From: Polaromonas sp.
GTDB taxonomy: Bacteria > Pseudomonadota > Gammaproteobacteria > Burkholderiales > Burkholderiaceae_C
Assembly: GCA_013298815.1 (NCBI GenBank)
Contig: JAAFJF010000011.1
Span: forward strand, 1-64,000
Direction: 5' to 3'
Length of the DNA stretch: 64,000 bases
Shown piece after piece: positions 44,503 through 52,653 of the stretch (positions are counted from its first letter, which is position 1; every line of letters starts with the position of its first letter). The position numbers were made by a program, and so were the translations under genes. The notes below the pieces were generated by a model that saw nothing but the letters and a program-made list of their open reading frames with translations, was not told the DNA's origin and made no database searches.

Positions 44503-45726
44503 TTAGCGTAACAAGTCGCTCAGGCTGCGTGCAATCACCTTGGTGGCTCGGCGCAGGTCTTCTAGGTTCAGGTGTTCGTCCGCACGTTTGGCGTTCGATT
44601 CCAACACCGTACGAGGTCCTGCTCCGTAGATGACACCTGGAATACCTGCTTCGCAAAACAGACGTACATCGGTGTACAGCGGTGTACCCAAGGCAGGAAT
44701 GGTTTCACCAAAAACGGTGTGACCATGTTTTTGAATCGCCTCCACCAAAGGTTTGTTACCAGCTAATGGTTTCATTGCATTGCATAACAGTATGCGTTTG
44801 ATGTCAACAGTGATGCCATGTTGCAAGGCTGCAGTAGCTTCAATGAGTTGACGTAGTGAGGCTTCAACTTCAGCTGGGTTCTCTTCAGGAATCATGCGCC
44901 GGTCAAGCTTGAAACTGACGCGCCCAGGGATAACGTTGGTATTGGTGCCGCCTTCAATCAAGCCCACATTGAGGTAGGGGTGGGTGATGCCTTCAACATT
45001 GGAAGTTATCTTTTTGTACAAAGCGTTTTGTTCGTACAAAGCGCTCAAGATGCGCACGGCAGCCTGCATGGCATCGACGCCCGAATCTGGAATGGCTGCA
45101 TGCGCCATCTTGCCGTGTACCGTCACCTCCATCTGCAGGCAGCCATTGTGCGCGGTGATGACCTGGTAGCTAAAACCAGCGGCAATCATCAAATCGGGGT
45201 GGATGATTTTGTGTTTGAGCAACCAGGCCGGCCCGACTTCGCCACCAAATTCTTCGTCATAGGTGAACAGTAATTCAACGTTGCCAGTAGTTGGCTTGGC
45301 TACAGCTTCCAAGGCGCGAACTGCGAAGGCGTAGGTCGAAAAGTCACATTTGCTGACAGCTGCTGCTCGGCCGTAAATCTTGCCGTTTTCAATCTCGCCG
45401 CCATACGGGTCATGCGTCCAGCCTTCGCCGGGCGGCACCACATCGCCATGCGCGTTTAAGAGCACTGTTTTACCTGCACCATATTTGCGTCGCACGATCA
45501 AATTGGTGATGGACTGCAAGCCTGCGGCTTGAACTTCTGCTGCTGGCACAGCATGTTTCTCGGCTTCAAAACCAAATCCTTGCAGCAACTCAGCGGTGCG
45601 CTCGGCATGCGGTGCGTTATTACCGGGCGGGGTGTCTGTCGGTACTTGAATCAAGGCTTGTAAAAAACGGACTTGCTCGTCAAAGTGAGCGTCAATCCAT
45701 GCGTCTAGATGGTCGTAGGTAGTCAT
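44503..45726 (-). CDS. M20-family metallohydrolase (ArgE/DapE-like) of the purine operon
   Basis: Zinc-type amidohydrolase or deacylase of 407 aa. The first metal motif VLLNAHGDVVP, the catalytic Glu pair in FTYDEEFGGEVGP and the lid domain with HNGCLQMEVTVHGKMAHAA are present. The segment usually GRGxxDMKxG reads GRAAAVSKCDF, so the bridging-Asp position appears as Val with an Asp four residues later. It is transcribed after puuE and uraD-allC, so a ureide or carbamoylated compound is a plausible substrate. The ATG at 45726 is chosen because the longer frame is not conserved-looking. Confidence 0.87.
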   Translation of the reverse strand: MTTYDHLDAWIDAHFDEQVRFLQALIQVPTDTPPGNNAPHAERTAELLQGFGFEAEKHAVPAAEVQAAGLQSITNLIVRRKYGAGKTVLLNAHGDVVPPGEGWTHDPYGGEIENGKIYGRAAAVSKCDFSTYAFAVRALEAVAKPTTGNVELLFTYDEEFGGEVGPAWLLKHKIIHPDLMIAAGFSYQVITAHNGCLQMEVTVHGKMAHAAIPDSGVDAMQAAVRILSALYEQNALYKKITSNVEGITHPYLNVGLIEGGTNTNVIPGRVSFKLDRRMIPEENPAEVEASLRQLIEATAALQHGITVDIKRILLCNAMKPLAGNKPLVEAIQKHGHTVFGETIPALGTPLYTDVRLFCEAGIPGVIYGAGPRTVLESNAKRADEHLNLEDLRRATKVIARSLSDLLR

Positions 45727-45748
45727 AAGAAAAAAAGGCTGGTAAATA

Positions 45749-47521
45749 TCAAAATTCGGTGGATAACTGGTTGAGTAATTGGGCGAACGCGTCGACTGCG
45801 AGTTGCATGTCGTCGTTGGTGCTTGATTCCAAAGGGTTGTGACTGATACCCGAGTTTTCGCCGCGCACAAATAGCATGGCTTGGGGCATGACTTCGTGGA
45901 GTTTCATGGCATCATGGCCGGCGCCGCTGGGCATGCGGTGTAGAGCCACCCCCAAACTATCGACGGCTTGTTCCCAGCGCTTCTGCCATGCAGGTGCGCT
46001 GGGTGCAGCCGCAGCGCGCATGGTTTCTTCTAAGGTGCATCGGACTTGGCGGCGCTCGCAAATAGCTTTTAATTCGTGCAAGATGTCGTTGACCATGGCA
46101 TCACGCTGCGCATTGCTTGGTGCGCGCATATCCAACGTGAATTGGCAGCGCCCGGGTACAACATTGGTCGAGCCGTTCGGCACCATAAGCTGTCCAACCG
46201 TGGCAACCGAGCCACAGTCTTGCATTGCACGCTGCTCTGCAAACAAGATAAGCTCAGCTACAGCGGCTGCTGCGTCCGAGCGCCTGTTCATGGGCGTAGT
46301 GCCTGCATGGCAGGCGGTGCCAATCACCTCGCAGGCGTAGCGCACACTGCCGTTGATGGAGGTGACAATGCCTAAAGGGATGTTAAGTTCATTCAGCACA
46401 GGCCCTTGCTCTATGTGAACCTCAACAAAACCTAAGTAGTCTTCAACCTGCCGTTTGATTTTGGGAATGTCATCCACATGTAAGCCCGCGTGCTGCATAG
46501 CTTGTCTCATGGTGATGCCATCCGCATCCTGCTGTTCTAGCCAAGCTGGGTCAAATTGACCAATCAATGCGCCTGAACCCAAAAACGTCGCCTTGTAGCG
46601 CTGACCTTCTTCTTCTGAAAAACCTACCACTTCAATGTGAAATGGCAATCGTTTGTTCTGTTTTTTCAGCTCACGCACGCAAGCCATGGGTACAAAAATT
46701 CCCAAACGTCCATCGTATTTGCCGCCGTTGCGTACCGTGTCGTAGTGGCTGCCGGTGAGTAACGTTTTGGCATCGGGTGATGCAGCATGGTAGCGTCCGA
46801 CGACATTGCCAACAGCATCTATGCTGATCTCGTCGAACCCGCAATCGTGCATCCAATGAGAAATGCGTTGTGCGCAAGCACGATGCGCGTCGGTTAGGTA
46901 GGTCACGGTCAATTGACCCAATTCGGCATAACCGGGGTCGGTATGAGTACTTAGCTTTTCTTGCCAATCCCATACGTCATTGCCCAAGTTGGGCGTTACA
47001 CCGAACTTGTCGTTTAGTCGAATTTCTGCAATGCGGTGAATCTGGCGCAAGCACTCCTCGAGTTCAAACTGGGGGTGGTTGTGCGAACGGCGCGCAAAGG
47101 TTTGCAGGATGACGGATTTGGGCAAACCTGTCCCGCGCGCGCCCCGCACGGCCAATATGAAAGGGAAACCAAATTTACTTTGATATGCAGCATTGAGCTC
47201 AGCAATCTTGGCCAGTTCGTCAGGGGTGCATTGGGTTAATCCAGCTTTGGATTGCTCGTTGGTCGATTCCGCCGTGAGCGTCTGACTTTGCATGGCTTTG
47301 CCCGCCAACTCAGGATGCGCGCGTATCAAGCCCTTTTGAGCATCCTGACCCGCTGCTTCCAGTACTTGAACCAAACTGTATTTCAGATGCGCCAGAGAGC
47401 GAAAAGGCCGTTGTGATAACGCTTGCTCCCCTATCCACGGCGAGTGTTCGTAAACGCCATCCAGCATGTGCGTGGCTTCTGCAAGCGTTGCATTGTTGAG
47501 TGTTTGGATTGTCAAAGTCAT
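45749..47521 (-). CDS. Bifunctional OHCU decarboxylase / allantoate amidohydrolase
   Basis: Fusion of 590 aa. Residues 1 to about 172 are UraD (converts OHCU to S-allantoin): RAHPELAGKA holds the catalytic His69 and STNEQSKAGL the Glu89. The rest is AllC, an M20 peptidase-fold enzyme that hydrolyses allantoate: GSHYDTVRNGGKYDGRLGI, GFSEEEGQRY, HIEQGPVLNE and AGHDAMKLHEVMP. The ATG at 47521 fits the UraD start and leaves 32 bp after puuE; an open frame continues upstream into puuE and is not used. Fusing two non-consecutive steps is efficient only together with puuE, the step between them. Confidence 0.93.
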   Translation of the reverse strand: MTLTIQTLNNATLAEATHMLDGVYEHSPWIGEQALSQRPFRSLAHLKYSLVQVLEAAGQDAQKGLIRAHPELAGKAMQSQTLTAESTNEQSKAGLTQCTPDELAKIAELNAAYQSKFGFPFILAVRGARGTGLPKSVILQTFARRSHNHPQFELEECLRQIHRIAEIRLNDKFGVTPNLGNDVWDWQEKLSTHTDPGYAELGQLTVTYLTDAHRACAQRISHWMHDCGFDEISIDAVGNVVGRYHAASPDAKTLLTGSHYDTVRNGGKYDGRLGIFVPMACVRELKKQNKRLPFHIEVVGFSEEEGQRYKATFLGSGALIGQFDPAWLEQQDADGITMRQAMQHAGLHVDDIPKIKRQVEDYLGFVEVHIEQGPVLNELNIPLGIVTSINGSVRYACEVIGTACHAGTTPMNRRSDAAAAVAELILFAEQRAMQDCGSVATVGQLMVPNGSTNVVPGRCQFTLDMRAPSNAQRDAMVNDILHELKAICERRQVRCTLEETMRAAAAPSAPAWQKRWEQAVDSLGVALHRMPSGAGHDAMKLHEVMPQAMLFVRGENSGISHNPLESSTNDDMQLAVDAFAQLLNQLSTEF

Positions 47522-47553
47522 GGTTGATTGTTCAAGTAGAGTGCCAAGCGGCG

Positions 47554-48504
47554 TCATGTGGCTTTGAATGGATGAGTTTGTTGCCAATGCTTCGCAATAT
47601 CCAATCGTCGGCAAATCCAGACATGGTTGTGCGCTTGCACGTAATCCAAAAACTTCTGCAAAGATTTCATACGCCCTGGTCGACCTAGCAAGCGGCAATG
47701 CATACCAATGCTCAGCATTTTGGGTGCGTTCAAACCCTGTGGGTCGCCTTCGCTGTATAGCACATCAAAACTGTCTTTGAGGTAGGTGAAAAAGTCATCG
47801 CCTTGCGCAAACCCTTGCGCTGACGCAAACCGCATGTCGTTGGTGTCTAGCGTATAGGGCACGATGAGTTGTGGCACCACTTGTCCATCAGTCTTTTTAA
47901 CCTGCATCCAAAACGGCAAATCGTCACCGTAATAATCGCTGTCGTAAGCAAAGCCACCATAGTCGGCCACCAGACGACGCGTGTTTGGGCTGTCACGACC
48001 GGTGTACCAGCCCAGTGGGCGTTCACCAGTCATCTGGCTGATGATGTCCATGCCAATGCGCATGTGCTCGCGTTCTGTAGCCTCATCGAGGTTTTGGTAG
48101 CTGATCCAGCGCCAGCCGTGGCAGGCAATTTCGTGCCCCAGTTCTTTGAATGCAGACGTTAACTCAGGATGGCGCTGCAGGGCCATGCTGACGCCAAATA
48201 CAGTTAATGGCAGTCCACGCGCTTCGAACTCGCGCAAAATCCGCCAAACGCCGGCGCGTGAGCCGTACTCATAAATGCTTTCCATGCTTTGATGACGTGC
48301 CGTAAAAGCGCTTGCATTGAACATTTCAGACAAAAATTGTTCAGACGCGGCATCACCATGCAAAACAGAATTCTCGCCACCTTCTTCGTAATTGAGAACG
48401 AATTGCACTGCGATACGTGCCGAGTTCGGCCAAGCTGCGTGTGGCGCCGTTTGGCCGTAACCAATCAAATCTCGCGGGTAGGTTTGTGTGCTGTCATAAA
48501 TCAT
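47554..48504 (-). CDS. puuE: Allantoinase, PuuE (polysaccharide-deacetylase fold)
   Basis: Protein of 316 aa, hydrolysing allantoin to allantoate without the metal-dependent amidohydrolase fold of AllB. Signature parts are the opening YPRDLIGYGQTAPHAAWPNS, VLNYEEGGENSVLHGDAASE, EYGSRAGVWRILREFEARGL and GHEIACHGWRWISYQ. It is second in the minus-strand operon, 9 bp after the GntR gene, and supplies allantoate for the AllC half of the next product. Confidence 0.95.
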   Translation of the reverse strand: MIYDSTQTYPRDLIGYGQTAPHAAWPNSARIAVQFVLNYEEGGENSVLHGDAASEQFLSEMFNASAFTARHQSMESIYEYGSRAGVWRILREFEARGLPLTVFGVSMALQRHPELTSAFKELGHEIACHGWRWISYQNLDEATEREHMRIGMDIISQMTGERPLGWYTGRDSPNTRRLVADYGGFAYDSDYYGDDLPFWMQVKKTDGQVVPQLIVPYTLDTNDMRFASAQGFAQGDDFFTYLKDSFDVLYSEGDPQGLNAPKMLSIGMHCRLLGRPGRMKSLQKFLDYVQAHNHVWICRRLDIAKHWQQTHPFKAT

Positions 48505-48513
48505 ATGGGCACC

Positions 48514-49203
48514 TCAGTCCTTCAAATCCAAACCCGCCAGCACACTTTGCAAGTGAGCTTGCATGAGCTGTTTTGCCAATATCGTGTTTTGATCTGCTAT
48601 TGCTTGCAAAATATCGACATGTTCGTTGTGCGAATGTCCTGCGGCATGCTCAGATTGGTACAACAGCGTGATCAGTGAACAACGTGAGATTAAATCTTGC
48701 AACGATTGCGCCAACACATCGTTGTCCAGCAGCTCCGCCATCAGCACGTGAAAGTCGCCTAGCAGTTCGGTTCGGTTTGCAGTGTCAGTGCCGTGTACAG
48801 CCGCTGCCTCAACTTTGATATGAGCCCGCAGAACTTTAATTTTTTGAGGCGTAATGCCTGCAATTAAAGATTCCAACATGGCTGACTCTAATATCATGCG
48901 AACGGCAAAGACTTCTCGCGCCTCTTTGCTGGATGGCGCAGCAACGAATGCGCCGCGTGCTTGCTCAATGCGAATCAAATGCTTTTGCGACAATTGATAA
49001 AGTGCTTGACGCACCAGTGTGCGTGACACCCCGAATTGGTCAGCAATATGCTGCTCTTTCAACTTTTCACCAGGTTGTAAGCGATGCTCAATAATGGCTT
49101 TGGTCAATGCATGAACAATATGGTCCGTGCTGGATACGCCCTTGTCCGATGATGTGGCATTTGTTTGTTCTTGAGGAAAAATTAGCAATTTAGCAGAAGT
49201 CAT
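48514..49203 (-). CDS. GntR-family regulator, FCD type, of the purine catabolic genes
   Basis: Protein of 229 aa: winged helix-turn-helix at residues about 25-95 (LQPGEKLKEQHIADQFGVSR region), then an all-helical FCD effector domain. It heads the operon with puuE, uraD-allC and the M20 hydrolase. TGTATACA lies 9 bp upstream of its ATG, between it and the divergent uraH gene, and again before the permease, puuD and the ABC importer. This is the likely regulator of all of them. The effector (perhaps urate, allantoin or a later ureide) is unknown. Confidence 0.9.
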   Translation of the reverse strand: MTSAKLLIFPQEQTNATSSDKGVSSTDHIVHALTKAIIEHRLQPGEKLKEQHIADQFGVSRTLVRQALYQLSQKHLIRIEQARGAFVAAPSSKEAREVFAVRMILESAMLESLIAGITPQKIKVLRAHIKVEAAAVHGTDTANRTELLGDFHVLMAELLDNDVLAQSLQDLISRCSLITLLYQSEHAAGHSHNEHVDILQAIADQNTILAKQLMQAHLQSVLAGLDLKD

Positions 49204-49211
49204 GGCAAAAT

Positions 49212-49219
49212 TGTATACA
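49212..49219. promoter_or_regulatory. TGTATACA site between GntR and uraH
   Basis: TTGTATACAC in the 41-bp region shared by the divergent GntR and uraH genes, so repression of both and autoregulation are expected. Confidence 0.7.
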
Positions 49220-49244
49220 CTTTTTTGTTAATTTAGGAAAATAA

Positions 49245-49604
49245 ATGGGACTTTCAACACACGTACTTGACACCATGCATGGTTGCCCAGCAGCAGGCAT
49301 GTCCGTTAAACTGTACACGACAACACTGGATGGGTCACAAGCCACGCTGGTCAAAGCCATGATCTTGAATGCGGATGGCCGCAACCCCGACGGCCTCTTG
49401 TATGACCACGACAGCCTGAAGGTGGGCACCTACCGGTTGGTTTTTGATGTAGCCGCTTATTTCAGATCGCTTGGCGTGTCCTTGCCTGAGCCCAATTTTT
49501 TAAACCTAGTAAGTCTTGATTTTGGTATTGCCCATGCCGACGAGCACTATCACGTGCCTTTGTTGGTGAGTCCTTGGAGTTATTCAACCTACAGAGGCTC
49601 GTAA
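49245..49604 (+). CDS. uraH: 5-hydroxyisourate hydrolase (transthyretin-like)
   Basis: Protein of 119 aa that converts 5-hydroxyisourate to OHCU, the second step after urate oxidation. LSTHVLDTMHGCPAAGMSVK at the start and the C-terminal YSTYRGS tetrapeptide region, which is diagnostic of the family, are intact. HYHVPLLVSPWSYSTYRGS carries the catalytic His and Arg. It is separated from the rest of the pathway operon and read divergently, sharing the TGTATACA site. Confidence 0.96.
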   Translation: MGLSTHVLDTMHGCPAAGMSVKLYTTTLDGSQATLVKAMILNADGRNPDGLLYDHDSLKVGTYRLVFDVAAYFRSLGVSLPEPNFLNLVSLDFGIAHADEHYHVPLLVSPWSYSTYRGS

Positions 49605-49674
49605 ATCAGGTGCGATAAAACACCCATCAGCCTTTCTTTTGACTTGATAGATGTTTGGTATTCATATTCCGTAC

Positions 49675-51162
49675 TTAGTGCGAATCGCTCTGTTTAGCCG
49701 CTTGGATGCTGGCTTGTGCATCGCCCTTAGCCCCATTGAAGAACAGGTTCAGCAAAACAGCGCTCAATGAGGCCAGCAGAATACCCGATTCAATCAAAGG
49801 GTGGATGTTGTGCGGCATCCACTGTTTAAAGTTGGGAGCGATGAGTGGAATCATGCCGATGCCGATGGAAATGGCAACGACAAACAGATTGTGACGGTTA
49901 TTTTTGAAATCCACATTCGCCAAAATGCGAATACCCGTGGCAACCACCATGCCAAACATGACCAAGCCCGCGCCGCCCAGAACAAAAGTCGGTAATGACT
50001 CAACCAGTGCAGCCATTTTCGGTAGTAAACCCAGCACGATCAAAATCAAACCGCCTGCGACACAGACAAATCGGCTCTTGACGCCCGTGATGCCCACCAA
50101 GCCCACGTTTTGAGAAAAGCTGGTGTAGGGGAAGGTATTGAAAATACCACCAATCAAGGTGCCCAAACCGTCGGTACGCAAACCGGCGCTCAGTGCTTTT
50201 TGGTCAATCTTGCGGTCGGTCATCTCGCCCAGAGCCAAAAACATACCGGTTGATTCGATCATCACCACAATCATCACCAGCGTCATGGTCAGGATCAAAA
50301 TGGGGTCAAAAATGGGTGTGCCGAACTGGAATGGCATCACAAAATCAAACCAAGCCGCCTTGCCCACCTTTTCGAATGTCATCATGCCTAGCGCAGTAGC
50401 GGCCAAACCACCGATGATTATTCCAAGCAAAACGGAAATATTGCTGATAAAACCCTTGAAGTATTTAGAAATCAACAAGATCGAAACTAAAACCAGGGCT
50501 GCGATGCCGATGTTCGCCAGCGGCGCATATTTAGGGTTGGGTACACTGCCGACAATGGCCAGTCCCTTCGGCACTGCAGGCACGGTTGCGTTAGCCGTAT
50601 TAGCCATGGCCGTGATATCGGCCAACCACTTTGCATGCTCAGGGTTGACGATAGTTGGGGCTGTAGGGCCAAATGGATTTCCAAAAATCCAATTGATGCC
50701 GATGCGCATCAAACTGATGCCGATTACCGCGATGATGGTGCCAGTCACCACGGGTGGGAAAAAACGCAGCATGCGACTGACGACTGGTGCCAAAATTATG
50801 GATAGCACACCTGCGCCGATAATGGCACCAAATATCATTTGTGCGCCCAGGGCCCCGGGCGTTGCATTCGCCATGGCTACCATGGGTGCGACGGATGCAA
50901 AGGTGACACCCATCATCACAGGTAGTCGGATGCCAAACCACTGTGTCGTTCCCAAAGATTGGATCAGCGTGACCAAGCCGCAGCAAAACAGATCGGCCGA
51001 TATCAGCATTGCAACTTGCTCTGGACTGAGCTTGAGAGCCCTGCCTACGATAAGTGGCACAGCAATTGCTCCTGCATACATCACCAGCACGTGTTGTAAT
51101 CCCAGAACGCCTAGTTTTCCTGTTGGTAGGCGCTCATCCACTGGATGAATTAGTTGGGTCAT
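49675..51162 (-). CDS. NCS2-family nucleobase (urate/xanthine) permease
   Basis: Proton-coupled purine importer of 495 aa with about 14 membrane segments. The family motif QNVGLVGITGVKSR and the substrate-contact segment MIESTGMFLALGEMTDRK are clear. It is nearest to the bacterial urate/xanthine (UacT-, XanQ-like) branch by these motifs. It is transcribed away from puuD, with a TGTATACA site 33 bp before its start. Whether urate, xanthine or both are carried is not decidable by eye. Confidence 0.93.
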   Translation of the reverse strand: MTQLIHPVDERLPTGKLGVLGLQHVLVMYAGAIAVPLIVGRALKLSPEQVAMLISADLFCCGLVTLIQSLGTTQWFGIRLPVMMGVTFASVAPMVAMANATPGALGAQMIFGAIIGAGVLSIILAPVVSRMLRFFPPVVTGTIIAVIGISLMRIGINWIFGNPFGPTAPTIVNPEHAKWLADITAMANTANATVPAVPKGLAIVGSVPNPKYAPLANIGIAALVLVSILLISKYFKGFISNISVLLGIIIGGLAATALGMMTFEKVGKAAWFDFVMPFQFGTPIFDPILILTMTLVMIVVMIESTGMFLALGEMTDRKIDQKALSAGLRTDGLGTLIGGIFNTFPYTSFSQNVGLVGITGVKSRFVCVAGGLILIVLGLLPKMAALVESLPTFVLGGAGLVMFGMVVATGIRILANVDFKNNRHNLFVVAISIGIGMIPLIAPNFKQWMPHNIHPLIESGILLASLSAVLLNLFFNGAKGDAQASIQAAKQSDSH

Positions 51163-51194
51163 ATGTGTCTCCTATGAATTAAAAGTGGTTGAAC

Positions 51195-51202
51195 TGTATA
51201 CA
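51195..51202. promoter_or_regulatory. TGTATACA site upstream of the NCS2 permease
   Basis: AACTGTATACACTTTTA, 33 bp upstream of the permease start, in the region shared with the divergent puuD gene. Confidence 0.7.
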
Positions 51203-51291
51203 CTTTTATTTCTGAAAAGATTGGTACTTTCCCTTAAAAATTGAATTTTTAGTCAAAAATAGCAAATTTAGATCCATTTATTTTTTAAAAC

Positions 51292-51299
51292 TGTATACA
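51292..51299. promoter_or_regulatory. TGTATACA site upstream of puuD
   Basis: AACTGTATACACTTGAG, ending 9 bp before the puuD ATG. The context AACTGTATACACTT is identical to that at the permease site 97 bp away. Confidence 0.7.
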
Positions 51300-51308
51300 C
51301 TTGAGTTT

Positions 51309-52553
51309 ATGGAATCATATTTATTAGATTGGGCCAACCTGCTGTTACGCTGGGTGCATGTCATCACGGCCATAGCGTGGGTGGGGTCGTCGTTTTACTT
51401 TGTATTTTTAGACAACAATTTGTTGCGTCCGAAATCGCCCGACTTGTTAGAAAAAGGCGTGGATGGTGCGATGTGGGCTGTCCATGGCGGCGGTTTTTAC
51501 AACCCGCAAAAGTACATGATTGCACCCAAAGTCATCCATAGCAAGTTACATTGGTTTTACTGGGAGAGCTATAGCACTTGGCTGTCTGGTTTTGCGCTTT
51601 TTACTGTGCTGTATCTGTACAACGCCTCAACCTATTTGGTTGATAAATCCCTGATGAACTGGTCGCCAGGCGCAGCGGTTGCTGTTGCTTTGTCGTTTTT
51701 GGTGGTTTTTTGGATGGTTTATGACGCTATTTGTCAGCTGTTTGGATTCCGTAAAAACGGTGAACTGATTGTGGGTGCGCTTATGTTAGGCGTAGTGACG
51801 TTTGCCTCATGGCTGGCTTGCCATTGGTTTGCTGGTCGCGCAGCCTTTTTGCTGGTGGGGGCGATGATCGCTACCGCCATGAGCGCCAATGTCTTTTTTT
51901 GGATCATCCCCGGCCAGCGCAAAGTCGTCGCCGCTATGACCAGCGACAAACCCTATGACGCTAAAGCTATGGCCATCCACGGCAAGCGCGGCAAACAGCG
52001 CAGCGTGCACAATACTTATTTCACCTTGCCCGTTTTGTTTGCCATGCTCAGCAACCACTACAGCTTTACCTATACCCATCCGCAAAACTGGGTGATTTTG
52101 GTGCTGATGATGTTTGCCGGTGCTGCCATTCGCCAGTATTTTGTGATGCGCCACGGCTACAAACATGGTCGTAGTGGTAATCCATGGCCTTACGCCGCTG
52201 TTGGTGTTGCTGTCATTGCGTTTGTGATTGTTTGGTTAGGGCCGAATACCGCCTCCAAGCTAACAACACCCACAGTATCTTCAGCTACCACTGCCCCACC
52301 AACAACAAGCGCTGCCGCAGCGGCCGATACAGTGCCAGCAGCTATTACAAAAATCATCGAACAGCGCTGCGTGATGTGTCATGGCGCGCAGGTACAGATG
52401 AAAAATGTGCGGTTAGATTCTGTTGAAAACTTGCTGAAAAACAAGGCCATGGTCTACCAACAAGTGGTGGTTACCAAGCAAATGCCTATGAACAACTCGA
52501 CAGGCATCACTCCAGAAGAGCGCCAACTGATTGCCGAATGGGCAAAACCCTAG
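51309..52553 (+). CDS. puuD: Membrane-bound urate hydroxylase with C-terminal cytochrome c domain
   Basis: Protein of 414 aa that oxidises urate to 5-hydroxyisourate and passes electrons through a cytochrome c domain instead of using soluble uricase. The membrane part with about 8-9 helices opens LLDWANLLLRWVHVITAIAW and keeps GGGFYNPQKYM. After a Thr/Ala-rich linker, heme binding is shown by QRCVMCHGAQ and the axial Met by VTKQMPMNN. It heads the plus-strand genes; xdhABC begin 100 bp later, so xanthine is taken to urate and on. Confidence 0.95.
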   Translation: MESYLLDWANLLLRWVHVITAIAWVGSSFYFVFLDNNLLRPKSPDLLEKGVDGAMWAVHGGGFYNPQKYMIAPKVIHSKLHWFYWESYSTWLSGFALFTVLYLYNASTYLVDKSLMNWSPGAAVAVALSFLVVFWMVYDAICQLFGFRKNGELIVGALMLGVVTFASWLACHWFAGRAAFLLVGAMIATAMSANVFFWIIPGQRKVVAAMTSDKPYDAKAMAIHGKRGKQRSVHNTYFTLPVLFAMLSNHYSFTYTHPQNWVILVLMMFAGAAIRQYFVMRHGYKHGRSGNPWPYAAVGVAVIAFVIVWLGPNTASKLTTPTVSSATTAPPTTSAAAAADTVPAAITKIIEQRCVMCHGAQVQMKNVRLDSVENLLKNKAMVYQQVVVTKQMPMNNSTGITPEERQLIAEWAKP

Positions 52554-52653
52554 CTTGATCGCTTTTGTGCCACAAACTGGTCTAAATGCGCATTTTTGAG
52601 CTAGGTTGGCTAAAATGTAGATTAGCCATTTTTTGACATATTTAAAGGTTTCC

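Noticed and set aside
50138-51148. Plus-strand open frame (336 aa) opposite the NCS2 permease
   Set aside because: The minus strand shows the membrane permease motifs; the opposite frame is Met/Ser/Pro-rich sequence typical of the complement of a transporter gene.
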